Of a DNA stretch of 64,000 nucleotides, positions 1 to 12,193 are shown one piece after another; position 1 is the stretch's first letter, and the number at the start of each line of letters is the position of its first letter. The translations under genes and the position numbers were made by a program. This DNA is from Latrodectus hesperus (Eukaryota > Arthropoda > Arachnida > Araneae > Theridiidae). The DNA is taken from contig CM075852.1 of the NCBI GenBank assembly GCA_037975125.1, forward strand, positions 4,414,214-4,478,213, written 5' to 3'. The notes below the pieces were generated by a model. That model did not search any database and was not told the DNA's origin. It worked only from the letters and a program-made list of their open reading frames with translations.

Positions 1-1379
1 TTTTCATCAATTTACCATTAGACATTATGAGAAAAATAGTACGCTTATAAAAGTACTGATAATAAAAAAAGAAAGTTTCTAATGTCCTTTAATTTATTAC
101 AAATTTTATACATTCTACCTAATTGTCTAAAAATTTCATTTTCATAAAGGTAAAGCTAATGAATTTAATTTTAGGGCTGAAAAATTTATTTCTTGAAATT
201 CCATTACTCTTATTAAAATTTATATAAATAGTAATTTTAGACATATAGGTATAATATATAAAATCTACAGAATAATAATATACCGCTAAACTTAAGCAAA
301 AAATATTTGGTCAGTAAACCGTTGCTTAAAAGAGGGAAGTAAGACAGTTATTAAATACTAAAATGGTTATCCATACTTTGAATGTCTTATAAGAAGTTTG
401 AAAATCCAAATCCATAGAGTGTTAACGGTTAGTCAGTTACTTTCGGTATTTATATATGTAGTTTTACATCGTTGGGAATTAAATTTTTACATTTGTATAT
501 TTGTGTAGCAGTACCTATTTGATAATTTTATTAACTTGTATTTATAGGGTGATTATTTTTTTATCTTTAATTTTATATTTGTCGTCTTGTACAGTTTTCG
601 GATGTAGTGACTTAATTTTAAAGATTGTCTACAGCCATTGCAGAAAAACCCTACTTTAGTTCCAATTTGGTCAACATTCCCCGACAGCATTGGTATATAT
701 ATATATGCATCATTTTTAACGAATCTTCTATTGCACATATGGTGCAATTTTCAAACTTTCCAGCGCTATACATGTATGTGTGCTTCTTTTATCCACAAAA
801 TATATTCCATATGTCTATCATTTCTCTACAACCATCTGAGCTAAGAATTGCAGGACAAAGGTGTTTTTATTTATTTTAATACATCCACAAGATTTAACAC
901 ATTAATATGCAGAAATTAAAAAAAATGACAATGAATGTTTCATGAAATTTTACAAATCCGTCTGGAAGGCATATCTAAATATTGGATCTTGTTCACTTAA
1001 CGTTCTCATATAATTTAATTTTTTCTGCAATTAACTTGCTTCGAAGCATTTTCTCCTTTCTCACTTCCACATGTTCGTTAAATGAACCGTCTCGTTGAAT
1101 TTATAAATAATCACCTTCAGACAAGTTAGAGTCATCCGCATTTTATTTTACGGATTTCGTCGACGCAATTTTTGTATAGTCACGGTAACTTTATATCAGC
1201 ATAGTAGCTAAGCTTCAGAAACAGAGCTCCATCCATCAAGGAAACATGATCATTTTCTTAGACACAGCATGATAAAACAATATGATCTTAGTTTTCTTTT
1301 AATCATAAATGAAATGTAGGGATGCAGTTGTCATGTCTTTTAAGTACTATTTTTTAAAATTAAGATATTTTATAGAATG
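1..1379. other. AT-rich sequence, no gene seen
   Basis: I see no coding exon, RNA gene or clear repeat here. The short open frames (for example at 625-879 and 553-747 complement) have no recognisable domain and look like chance. The stretch is probably intron of the teneurin gene, because the first visible teneurin exon requires an upstream exon; that placement is inference. Confidence 0.5.

Positions 1380-2547
<1,168 letters not shown>

Positions 2548-2632
<85 letters not shown>
2548..2632. repeat. (TA)n microsatellite
   Basis: A pure TA run immediately after the right end of the preceding element. It probably represents the element's tail or its target. Confidence 0.96.
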
Positions 2633-2634
<2 letters not shown>

Positions 2635-3348
2635 TACAGTCTTACTACAAGATCTTACTATGAATACAAAAATAGTTTAAGCATATGTTGATGGATCATG
2701 TGGTCTATCGACAAACGTTTAAATTATTGTATTCTCCGTCAATTATGTAGATTTTTCTAATATTTTTAAAGTATAAAATGTAAGCTCATTTAACATTTGC
2801 AACACTCAATTCAGTTACCTTATGAAATTTCTTTTTTTTTTCTTTGATTTAGAAAAAACGATAACTAAATCTTTGTATTTTCATTTTTCTTTCTTTGATT
2901 AAATTTCTTCACTCTGTTTAAAACATAAATTAGTTACAGGAAAATAAATAATTTCAAGTAAGCATTTTATGGAAAATATTTCTGTTAAATAGAAATTGTT
3001 TTCAGGTATTATATAGTATATACATATCGTTGATATATATCATATTCTGTGCAATTCACCGGGAATTGTTGGGTAGGAAGAAAACATTATGTCCCTTGTA
3101 TCATGTTATAAGAAGGCAATTTTCGTACTGTTGAGTACGATAAGCTCTAAAGGCTAACTACTATCCTAATTGAATTTTCACATATTCCCATACATTATCA
3201 GTTTTATTGTAGATTTGGAAGTATCTTTTGCCCTTCTACGTTAAAATGGTTAACTTCAAACAAGAGTTTCTGCGCTAAAATACTTAATAATCAAGCAATA
3301 GATAGTGCACAATGAATATTTTAAAATCTCTATATCTTAAATTTTAAA

Positions 3349-3378
3349 CAAATCATCTGTTTCTCAACAGATGATTTG
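3349..3378. repeat. Perfect 13-bp inverted repeat
   Basis: The arms CAAATCATCTGTT and AACAGATGATTTG are separated by a 4-base loop. This could form a small hairpin; no function is implied by the context. Confidence 0.8.
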
Positions 3379-3589
3379 ATGAAGCTTCTCAACATTGTGG
3401 GATCTGATTATTATCACAACGATGCATTTATTTTTATATGCATCCGCTGATGCATACATGCTTTATATATGCTGTCTATCAAGAAAGCAAGAGGAAGATT
3501 CACTTAACATCATAAATTTTCATAAATAATCATCATATATGGAAATCATAGGACATAGAAATGATCATCATTTGAGAATATACACGCAT

Positions 3590-3905
3590 AGTGGTGCAGG
3601 TGAGCGCCGGGGTGTACCTAAATGTTAACCTCTTTGGAATAATCACTTATCACCAAGTGCCTTGTAATTTTGAACCACAGGCAGGTAACAGTGTCACACC
3701 TGATCTAACACCCTTCTCTCTACATCCACACCATTCCAGCGGAAAGGGTTTGGACGTCTCAGATTAACGTGGACTCATCAACCCTGTGACGGAGTATATA
3801 TGGTCACACTCGCAATCACTACCCACGGCAAGTGAGTTTCACTTTGCTGAGCTTAACGAGAAGCAGCGTGGAGCTACTGAGCCACTGGAGTTCCATCATT
3901 AGAGG
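3590..3905. promoter_or_regulatory. GC-richer island with TATA-like motif
   Basis: About 300 bases of much higher complexity and GC than the surroundings, with no open frame. It contains GAGTATATATGG near 3793, about 30 bases upstream of ATCACTACCC, a layout like a core promoter or the U3/R part of an LTR. It could equally be a conserved regulatory element. I saw no target duplication. Low confidence. Confidence 0.25.
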
Positions 3906-5205
3906 AAAACTATGTATTAAAAATTATTCAGCATTGTGCTCAGACTGTATACTGAAAAGAAGAAATATTACCATTAAAAACAATTTAAATTGTTGCGTTA
4001 TTACTACTTAGCGTTAATTGCATCAATTAAGAATTTTTGCAATGCAAATATTACTTTGATTCTAAGCCTCAAGTATTTGAATTTGCAAATGTACAAAGTA
4101 ATGTGGAAGTGACATAAGAGTTTATATTTTCATGAATCTCACTTTTATTTGCTCTGTTTAGGACTGTGGAAAACACACTTTCAAGAAGCTGACAAATAGC
4201 CAGCCTACTCAACATTAACGTAAATATCGTCATTTGCTATACATCAAGGCACAACTTAAGTATAGCTTCATAGTCTTTTGATTATACCCGGCCAATCATT
4301 GGAGTTATTAACCAAAAAAATACGATAGCAACTGGTGGAACTGATTAAGTTTAATATTATATGAAAGCAATATGGGTTGCTATCCTTCCATCAAATACCA
4401 CCAAAACTTCCTTTATGTTTTGTCTCAGTGTTAGATGTGTACGCGGCCATCATTGCAGGCTCTTAGCTTCAAAGAATGATAGAATTTTCAACCAATCAAT
4501 ACCAACGTTATATGAAATCTTTGATTTAAAATTGTCTTTATATCCTCTTTGTAGTTCCATTTTTAATAGTGAGCAAAGTATATCACAATCTATGGTGAAA
4601 ATTAATTGATAAAATTTGTGAGAAAATCGTAATTTATTACAAGTAGTGGATTTTTCTAGCATAACTAAATCAAGTTAGTGAGTACTGAAAAAAATTAAAA
4701 TGCTTAGATTGATTATAAGCAGTTTCTTGTTTAAAAATTTATCACACATTAATTAGGATGCTTATACAATTAAACTTTCTATACTTTGTTAAAACTATTT
4801 CTTCATTTGAAATTAAATTTTAAGAATATTTTTGTAAAATCACATATAGAGAAGAATTTATGAAATATTCCATTGTGTTGATATTACACACTATCGCAAT
4901 GAAAAAATAATCTAGGTGTTTAAATTTATACTAATAATAATTTTAATAATCAGGTTTTTAAAAATCATAAAAAATTTCCCGTCAATAGATTGAAATGATA
5001 ATTTTATAAAATATTGAGATCATTGGTCAAAATATTTGACCAAAATGATTATTCTGGAGTTTTATTTTTTGGATGCATGTTAAGCTGAGAAATTTTTCTA
5101 CAGAAAGCATTGTGTTAAATTATTGATAAATTCATGTTAAGCGAAAAATCTGAAGATGAATTTCAACACTTTTCCTGATTGGTAAGCTATTTCATAGTGT
5201 CTTTG

Positions 5206-5417
5206 GAGAGAGAGAGAGAGAATTATTTTTTCGTCACCTGCACCAAGTGTCAAAATCATCAGGCTTCTCCTGAGCATATTTTGGATTGCATGGGTCTCTC
5301 TAAGGAGAATCTCTTTAGCAATCCTCTTTTAGTCTTCGACTTCCTTACAGTCAACGAACTCGTGGATCTAGTCTGACTCCGTCAGACATGGAGGATAAGC
5401 AACAACAACAACAACAA
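5206..5417 (+). mobile_element. 5'-truncated non-LTR retrotransposon (LINE) 3' end
   Basis: This is the last part of a LINE polyprotein (frame about 5230-5376). It contains a zinc-knuckle CTKC, then HILDC, with the spacing CX2C-X8-HX3C. The frame then continues through NPLLVFDFL to NELVDLV and a stop. The 3' tail is a CAA repeat (about 5398-5417). The insertion is flanked by a perfect 13-bp target duplication CATAGTGTCTTTG (5193-5205 and 5418-5430), so both ends are certain and it is a classic 5'-truncated insertion. The same zinc-knuckle spacing occurs in the dead LINE at 31330-31640. Clade is not resolved. Confidence 0.85.
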
Positions 5418-5430
5418 CATAGTGTCTTTG

Positions 5431-8144
5431 ATGCATGTAAATATTATTTTTCATAAATTTAAATCAGCTTTACACAACTGTATTATTACTTGTTTGAAAA
5501 TTCAAAGGCCATTTTCTATACAAAGTTTCTTCCTTTTCAACAACTTATTATCAGTTGATAGACCAACATAACAGAATTCTTTCACTGTACCTTCAAGTTT
5601 GGGACAAGTTATATAGTTTTGTACATAAAGTCTTTTTATTTATCATTAAATTTATTCAAATCTGGACGAGTGATCAATAAAATTATAAATGAATCCATTG
5701 ATTGATGGTATTTATATCGGAAAAATTTCTATTGAATGTTTAATTTTTTTAATTAATCGCTAAATTTGTAATTAAATGTTTAATATATTGCTCGTCAGTG
5801 CAAGAGTTTGCAGGTTCAATAGCAAAAACGAGTGTTGATGTTAGTGTTGGTTCGAAATTCCCTTTAAATTGTAGTTACCGATGTATTTAATAGAAATTTG
5901 TTAGCTTTTCATAGTTGGTCATTAGGACTGTTTCTCAAGTATTTTTGATTTAGTGGTCAAATTGTACGTTTCATAAGTGAAAGAGGTAGTATACCCTTAT
6001 AAAAATAAATAATTTATTAAAAAATTACTAGCAAGAAATAAAAGTTTTCAGATAGAAAGATGTTATTTTTAATACATAGCAGAAACTATATTGAGCAGTT
6101 GATTAGACGATATATACGAGTCATCTTAGCTAATATTTTCAAAACATTATTCCTCAAATTCTCTTGATTTAAATTTTATATTTTCCTGGTTGCCAAAACA
6201 TTTATATTATGTTTTTATATGGTATAGCAAACAGAAGATATCCAATGGATATTTTTAGTGACGTTTCCTTGAAAAAATTACACATATCATTCAGAAAGCT
6301 AATTTAAAATTTCAAATGATAAAAATATAGACAACCAACATATTGAAAAGATTTTTCAATAGTTTATATAAATTTATGCTATAGTTGAAGCATTTCAAAC
6401 TTCGCAGAATGCAATTTTAATCTGCTACTATTATGTATCTCATTTGTCTGAAATTATATACCTCAGTCGTGATCATTTTAATATATATTGAACAGGTGAG
6501 CTACTTATAATTTAAATTAAAACACATAATTTTTCACAAACACAGAAGAAAAAATTTTCAGCGTAAACTAACATTTACGTTGAAAAAATTGCATTTGATA
6601 GTATTTTAATGCATCTGTCCTTTCGGAAATATACCGGAAATTCTTATTTAATATTTGAGTTCTTATTTGTTATATAAGCAATTGTGTGTATTACATTAGA
6701 TATTGAGAATATAAATGCTGATTAAGTATTATAATTATACTTTAGCTGCGCAATTGTTCTCGTTACTTGTAAAATTCAGAGAATATCTTGCATAATACGA
6801 TGCCGTTTTAAGTATGAGTAACAGTTCATCTTTAAAATTTTACCAGTAGCATTTTTGTGTTCAATACACCTTTTATCCACTAACATCACTAGTAAAAATA
6901 CTTTGTCAACAAATATTTAGGCGCATTGTGAAGTTTTAAAAAAATCTCATTCAGAGTCTCGCTCTTTAACTAATGGAGATTTTTATACATTAGAGAGCCG
7001 CGAATCTTTTCATGTGTAAATGGCATTACCCTATAGGCACAAGAAACATTAAACTTTAAATGGAGTTTCATTTCTGCAGACGACATTCTTTTAAAGTTCA
7101 CAAAGCATAAATTTGTCGCTGTAAGTTAGGTTTTTAAAAATCTTTGTAGAATTTCCCAGCATTCTTTTTTTTTCCTTTACTTTTGATGTTTTTTTTATAA
7201 GAAATACTTTTATCTCGTAGCTGAAGATTTACTTTATGAACTTTGCTTTCACAGTCATGACTTTATCATTTAACTTAAAAATATTTTACTTTTATTCCAG
7301 GAATATAAAACTTTAAGCGTGTTTTTTTCTTGAATTAGTAATTCTATATATTCATTTTTAATACTGAAACAAAAGAAATAATCATTTGTTTCTAATCAAA
7401 TGAAAGCCAAATTGAAACAAAAATTGTAATTCTGCTGATACGCTTTAGAAGGGAAATTTTTATTCGTGTAATTTACATACTACTTTCTCAGGAAACACAA
7501 TTTTAATCACCCAGTGGAATCTAATGACTCAAGAATTTCGTATTTCAGTTCAGTAAACACCCAACCAGCGCACATTGAACTTTGGAACGCCTCATTTACA
7601 AATTTCCCCAAGGTCACGCGGCACATTCCCTTTAAGTTACGTCACCCCACATCCTAGCGAACGTAATCAAATTTAGGGGGAAGCTTCCTGTATGCCGATC
7701 CCCTTGAAAGTCCTTTTTGCTCCGTTAATTGAATAGTGTTATCGTATTCTTGATTGCCAAAGTGACTTTGGGGCTACATTACAGATGACTGCAAATCCTT
7801 TAAGAATTTCAAAGAACACTATGCTAGTATGTTTCTCATTATTTCTTGATTTGTTTAAAATATAAAAGGAAAACGCTTTTCTTTAATGAGTTGACGACTA
7901 ATATTATATATAATTTAGTTGAGATAATAATCAAAGAATAAAGACAAGGCTAATAAAGTTGCTGAATTTCTATCACTGCAGTTATTTCTTTTTTTTAAAA
8001 AAAAAAGAACATCCCTTTATGTTTCTATGATAGCTAATTTGTACTTGAGTAAACTTTGTACTGAATTTTGTGATGAGAAATTAACCTTGATTAAAATTAT
8101 TATGTACTAGAGAAATGATTAAAAATATTAACATAAGCAATATA
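5431..8144. other. AT-rich stretch, no gene
   Basis: No coding exon or recognisable repeat seen, apart from a GC-richer island at 7545-7760 listed separately. Confidence 0.5.
7545..7760. promoter_or_regulatory. GC-richer non-coding island
   Basis: A compact block of non-repetitive, GC-richer sequence with a CRE-like half site (TTACGTCA near 7637) and no open frame, inside otherwise very AT-rich DNA. This is a candidate conserved non-coding element in a probable teneurin intron; it needs cross-species alignment. Could also be an unrecognised old repeat. Confidence 0.25.
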
Positions 8145-8187
8145 TATATATATACATATATATATATGCATATATATATATATATGC

Positions 8188-8221
<34 letters not shown>

Positions 8222-8232
8222 GCATATATATA
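8145..8232. repeat. Imperfect (TA)n with GCATATATA interruptions
   Basis: A TA-dinucleotide run with regularly interspersed TGCATA and TACATA variants. Confidence 0.93.
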
Positions 8233-8545
8233 TCCAAACTTTAAAAACCATAATGAAATAAAATTTTAGCAAAAATTGCGATTGGGAATTGGATTAGAAG
8301 GTCTTTCTTCACTTTAAAAGATAGAATGTTTAAAAAATGACGAATTGAAAAATAATACTAATACATTATTCTCAGATGGTTTATGCAAACCAAGCTAGCA
8401 TTAAAACATCAGCATGTAAAAGGATTTATTATTCGATGCCGACAGCATGATATCGTTATCGAATCGAAAATTTATTGTTAAAATTATCTACAAGAGTATT
8501 GAATCCACGATTATTGTATTGCAAAAGTTTTTCGTGAAAAAGAGA

Positions 8546-8724
8546 TGGTTTGGTTGGTTTGTTTGTCGCTCAACGGTCATTTTTTGCACACGAGGGCTAA
8601 TTAGACCGGGACCTACGGCTTAAAGTGGATTCCGAACCACTACAAACATCCATGCCTAAGGTGGGATTTGAACCCTCGAACTGTTGAACCGAACTGCTAA
8701 CCATTCGGCTGCCAGCTCGGCTCC
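8546..8724 (-). mobile_element. tRNA-derived SINE, family 2, complete with TSD
   Basis: On the complement the element begins with a tRNA-like head. It has an A-box region (GGCAGCCGAATGGTTAGCAG) and a B-box GGTTCAAATCCC, and the body ends in AATGACCGTTG and GACAAACAAACC. It is flanked by a perfect 11-bp target duplication TGAAAAAGAGA (8535-8545 and 8725-8735), fixing its length at 179 bp. Related copies lie at 23456, 26325 and 61980. Confidence 0.9.
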
Positions 8725-8735
8725 TGAAAAAGAGA

Positions 8736-9463
8736 ATCTGTGCAAACAGGAATGCTATTTTATTGAAAGGGAATCTTAATTTGATACGAAGCTTTGAAGA
8801 AATTTTAATTTCAGGAATCGTTTACGAAATGAAAAATTATCCGTCAACATGCAGCACGATTCTGTTAAACCTATGCAGGTATGTTTAGGTCATTGAAAAA
8901 CCAAAGGGCTGAATTTCTGATTATTGATATGGGAGACTAAAAACATTTCCAAAAATCTCGACCTGACGCATCCTTTATGGTATCTTGAATTTGTATACAT
9001 ACAGTTACTTAACATCTGAAATATTTGTAATATGGGCGCTTGAATAGGACTCACAGTGGTTGTTGAATATCATGCAAAAAAATGAAGTCCACTTTTTCTG
9101 AACAGTAACGTCAGTATATAAATTAAATTGTATCTGGTTATATGTGAATTATTCTCGTATGACCTCAAATCCTCCAAACCATTAATTTCTCATCGTGTGA
9201 ATGACGTAGTCACATTGCTTGGTTCATTCTAGATATTGTAGTTTATTCATCCTGATTATTCTTCTACATATGGTTGGAAAACCTGTTTCGACCAAGCAGA
9301 ATGTTATCTAGTAGAAAGTTTGTGAATGTTTTATTGCATTTTAATAAATTATTACATTCTTTGCCCTCATTTTACGATATAATTATTTCTTATCAACCAT
9401 TGCACATTCTGACAAGATATTCTTCCTTTGAAACTTACTAAAGACCAAGTGATAAGCCCAAAA
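8736..9463. other. No gene seen
   Basis: Mixed-composition sequence between a SINE and a mariner insertion; no exon, RNA or repeat recognised. Confidence 0.45.
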
Positions 9464-9465
9464 TA

Positions 9466-10359
9466 TTAGGTTGGTGCGTATGAAATGTCGGATTCTCTTT
9501 ACATGCGGACGTTTTCCTCCCTGTTTTCGTTATACTTTTGTATTTGGCATAACCTCATTCATACTCGTATTGTCCATTGCCAGAGACTCATTTCAGCAAA
9601 ATAGGTTTTCTCGAAGGTCTTCCCTTTTTTATTTCTTTTGAGTTTATTGCCGATATGAATTCTGCCGACATTCGCGTCATTTTCTTATATGAGTACAAAC
9701 TTGGTAATAGTGCTGCAAAAGCTGCACGCAACATAAACCAAGCGTTTGGGGAGAATACGGTTAACGACCGGAAAGTGCAGCGTTGGTTCGAAAAATTTCG
9801 GACTGGCGATTTTTCACTACAAAATGAGCCGCGCGGAAGACCCAAAACGTCTGTGAAGAATGATAACCTGAAGGCTCTAGTGGAAGCGGATCCAGCCGTA
9901 TCCACGAGGGAACTTGCTATCAGGATGAAAGTTGACCATACAACGATATTGAGACACCTTTCTGAGATTGGCAAGGTTAAGAAGATGGACAAGTGGGTAC
10001 CGCACGCACTGACAGAGCGAAATAAGCTGGATCGGTTAAACGTATGCTCATCATTGCAGCATCCACCACTATTCACCGGATCTCTCGCCGACCGATTTTC
10101 ATTTTTTAAAGCATTTAGAGCTGTTTTTAAGGGGCAAACACTATGAAAATGAAGACAGTCTAAAAAACTCGATATCAGAGTTTATTAATTCTAAAGACCA
10201 AAATTTTTTTAAGACAGGCATCTACGCTTTAAAATCTCGTTGGGAGAAGTGTATTGAAGCGAATGGAGCATACTTTGATTGAATAAACAGCTTTTGAAGA
10301 AAGATATGCAGTTTTATACAATCACTTAAGAATCCGACATTTCATACGCACCAACCTAA
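9466..10359 (+). mobile_element. Internally deleted mariner element
   Basis: Perfect 31-bp terminal inverted repeats (9466-9496 and 10329-10359, beginning TTAGGTTGGTGCG) are flanked by the TA target duplication expected of mariner (9464-9465 and 10360-10361). Total length is 894 bp against about 1.3 kb for intact mariners, so roughly a third is missing. The N-terminal and C-terminal transposase parts survive (see 9655-10282). The identical repeats suggest a relatively young copy that may still be mobilised in trans; that last point is inference. Confidence 0.96.
9655..10282 (+). pseudogene. Mariner transposase, internally deleted and frameshifted
   Basis: The ATG at 9655 starts a typical mariner N-terminus: a first helix-turn-helix with FLYEYKLG, the NINQAFGENTVNDRKVQRWF region, the GRP linker (GRPKTS) and a second helix-turn-helix ending IGKVKKMDKWVPHAL. 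The catalytic core is missing. After VCSSLQ (about 10060) the sequence jumps to HPP, and a one-base shift moves the rest into the next frame. There YSPDLSPTDFHF, GKHYENEDSL and AYFD-stop (10280-10282) are recognisable as the mariner C-terminus. The first two catalytic aspartates are therefore lost and only the third region remains. The original frame stays open to 10145 by chance. It cannot encode an active transposase. Confidence 0.93.
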
Positions 10360-10361
10360 TA

Positions 10362-11790
10362 TAAGTTTACGCTGTCTTTTTGATTATCAGACCTAACTCC
10401 GGCAGATTTTTTTTTGTAGAAAGGTTTTATTTAATCTCGTATATACTAGAACTCTTAAGTCTTTTTGATTTAACTGTAAACCATTCAGCTAGCCGTTGAT
10501 AAAATCAATGCACAAATAAATGGTGAAGCTGACATGGCACATTCGTCTGTAAGAAACGTAATTATTTACCTGATTTTCTCAATATTTTTCTTTGAGGTCA
10601 CATTATACATCTTTACATTTAAAATAAAATGCAGTGTATCATGTTATTATTTTATGTTTCTTTTTCAGCTTGTGTTTGCTTGATTTTAAAAGCCATTTGA
10701 GTTTGGCGTTGAACAATTCATGTCTATCATTATTTAATTATTATCTTTTTCGAATGGGAAGAAAACTCAAAGATTTATCATGTTTTATCAAACCCCAACA
10801 TTCCAAGCTTTATTTATTTCATTATCATTTTTTTTCAAGTTTATGTGAATTCCGGACCCTAATGTAACGTAAACTCTATTATATATTATTCGTAATTTTT
10901 CATAAGTTAAATGAAATCACATAATGCCATTAAAATTCAGAATAACGATACGATTTTGATTGTGTGTGTGCATAAAACTCAAATTTAATTCAATTCGAAA
11001 TTATTTTTGTAGAAAAAGGTGAGAACTTGTCATCATTTATCATAAATCTGATACCGTTAAATTAAAAAGAATTTAATTTTAATTAATTTTTATTCAAGAC
11101 ATTATTTAATTTAAGCAATTCTCAAATAAATATGTATTACAGACTTGTTACTATATAAAACATAAATATTTGTATGGCATAAATTTTATTTTATGTCAAA
11201 AGAATTTAACAAAATATTTCATTCAGTTTATTATTAACATTTAAGTTCCAAAACTAAACTGAAAACGTCAACACTGAGACATAAATTTCTCTCAAAAAGA
11301 GTCGCAGTACTACAAAGCTCCTTTTTATAATCATATTTAATTTAATATTCCCTTTTGAAAGCGCATTATGATTTTTCCTTCGTACATGCATTTATCTTAG
11401 CTCTTATCTTCAGAATGCTCAAAGAATATGGAAAACACACACATATTTTATGTCAACACTAAAATCCTTTTTATCAAGTTTAAATATACATACCTATATT
11501 TGCATTAAAGAAAACATTGTTTGTAAAAGCAATGCAGTTTTACGTTAAACATGTGCCACAAAGTTTAAGTTTAGATCAAATGTAATCTAATTTGGTGATT
11601 TTGGTGCAAGAAAAATGAAATAAAAAAAATTCAACAAACTTTTTGACTTCACATGTTTTACAAATCGGTTTTTATTCTTTGAGCAAATTTAATTAAAAGA
11701 AATTGTTTAATGTTGGCATTATCAAGGTATTCGTTTTAAGATTCAATAGAGAGCGTTTACAAATATTACAATTATTAATTTAAAATTCTA
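10362..11790. other. AT-rich stretch, no gene
   Basis: No exon or recognisable repeat. The small open frame at 10634-10867 has no domain and ordinary AT-rich composition. Confidence 0.5.
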
Positions 11791-11840
11791 TTAATTAATG
11801 ATTTTTTTTAAAAAAATTTAAATTGTCCGTCCCGATTTAA

Positions 11841-12193
11841 ACTAACAATAATGTTGATATTTTGTCTTGCCTTTTTCATTTTGCTTTGTCTGCTGTTCGA
11901 TTGGAAAACTGCTATTCAAACTAATGCTTTGCTCCTTATATGAGAAATAAATTTACTAACAAAATGAACTTCAACACTATTCTCAGACGATAGTGAACAT
12001 CGCCTTGTTTGCTGCCGCTTGAAGAATGTGATTTGAAGGCAGGCTTGTGATTTGTGATTCATCAACAAATCGTATTGATGACGCTTCCTCAATACGATGT
12101 GACGTAATGGAGATTTTAAGCCAATGAGAATCGTAATAAAGGGACGTACTCAGGATCTCAACTATACGAAATAAACAACCACTTTATGATTAT
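11841..12193 (-). repeat. Dispersed family R1, copy 1 (short)
   Basis: One of four related copies in the window. It shares the GCCTTGTTTGCTGCCG core (about 12004-12019), a CCAATGAGAA motif (12121-12130) and an ACCACTTTATGATTA end. The complement retains an open frame from about 12154 to a stop at about 11989, matching the other copies (peptides LYYDSHWLKISIT and AAANKAMFTIV). This copy lacks about 100 bases of the interior. Boundaries are approximate and no target duplication is seen. The class is unknown, with MITE-like non-autonomous DNA element, retroposed sequence or LTR fragment all possible. Confidence 0.7.

Larger units (their letters stand above)
2633..5192. other. AT-rich intronic-type stretch, no gene
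   Basis: No exon recognised. It contains one short hairpin (3349-3378) and one GC-richer promoter-like island (3590-3905), listed separately. The open frame at 4361-4609 has no recognisable domain. Confidence 0.5.

Noticed and set aside
9588..10076. 162-codon complement frame over the mariner
   Set aside because: It is the shadow of the transposase frame; the forward frame has the known motifs.
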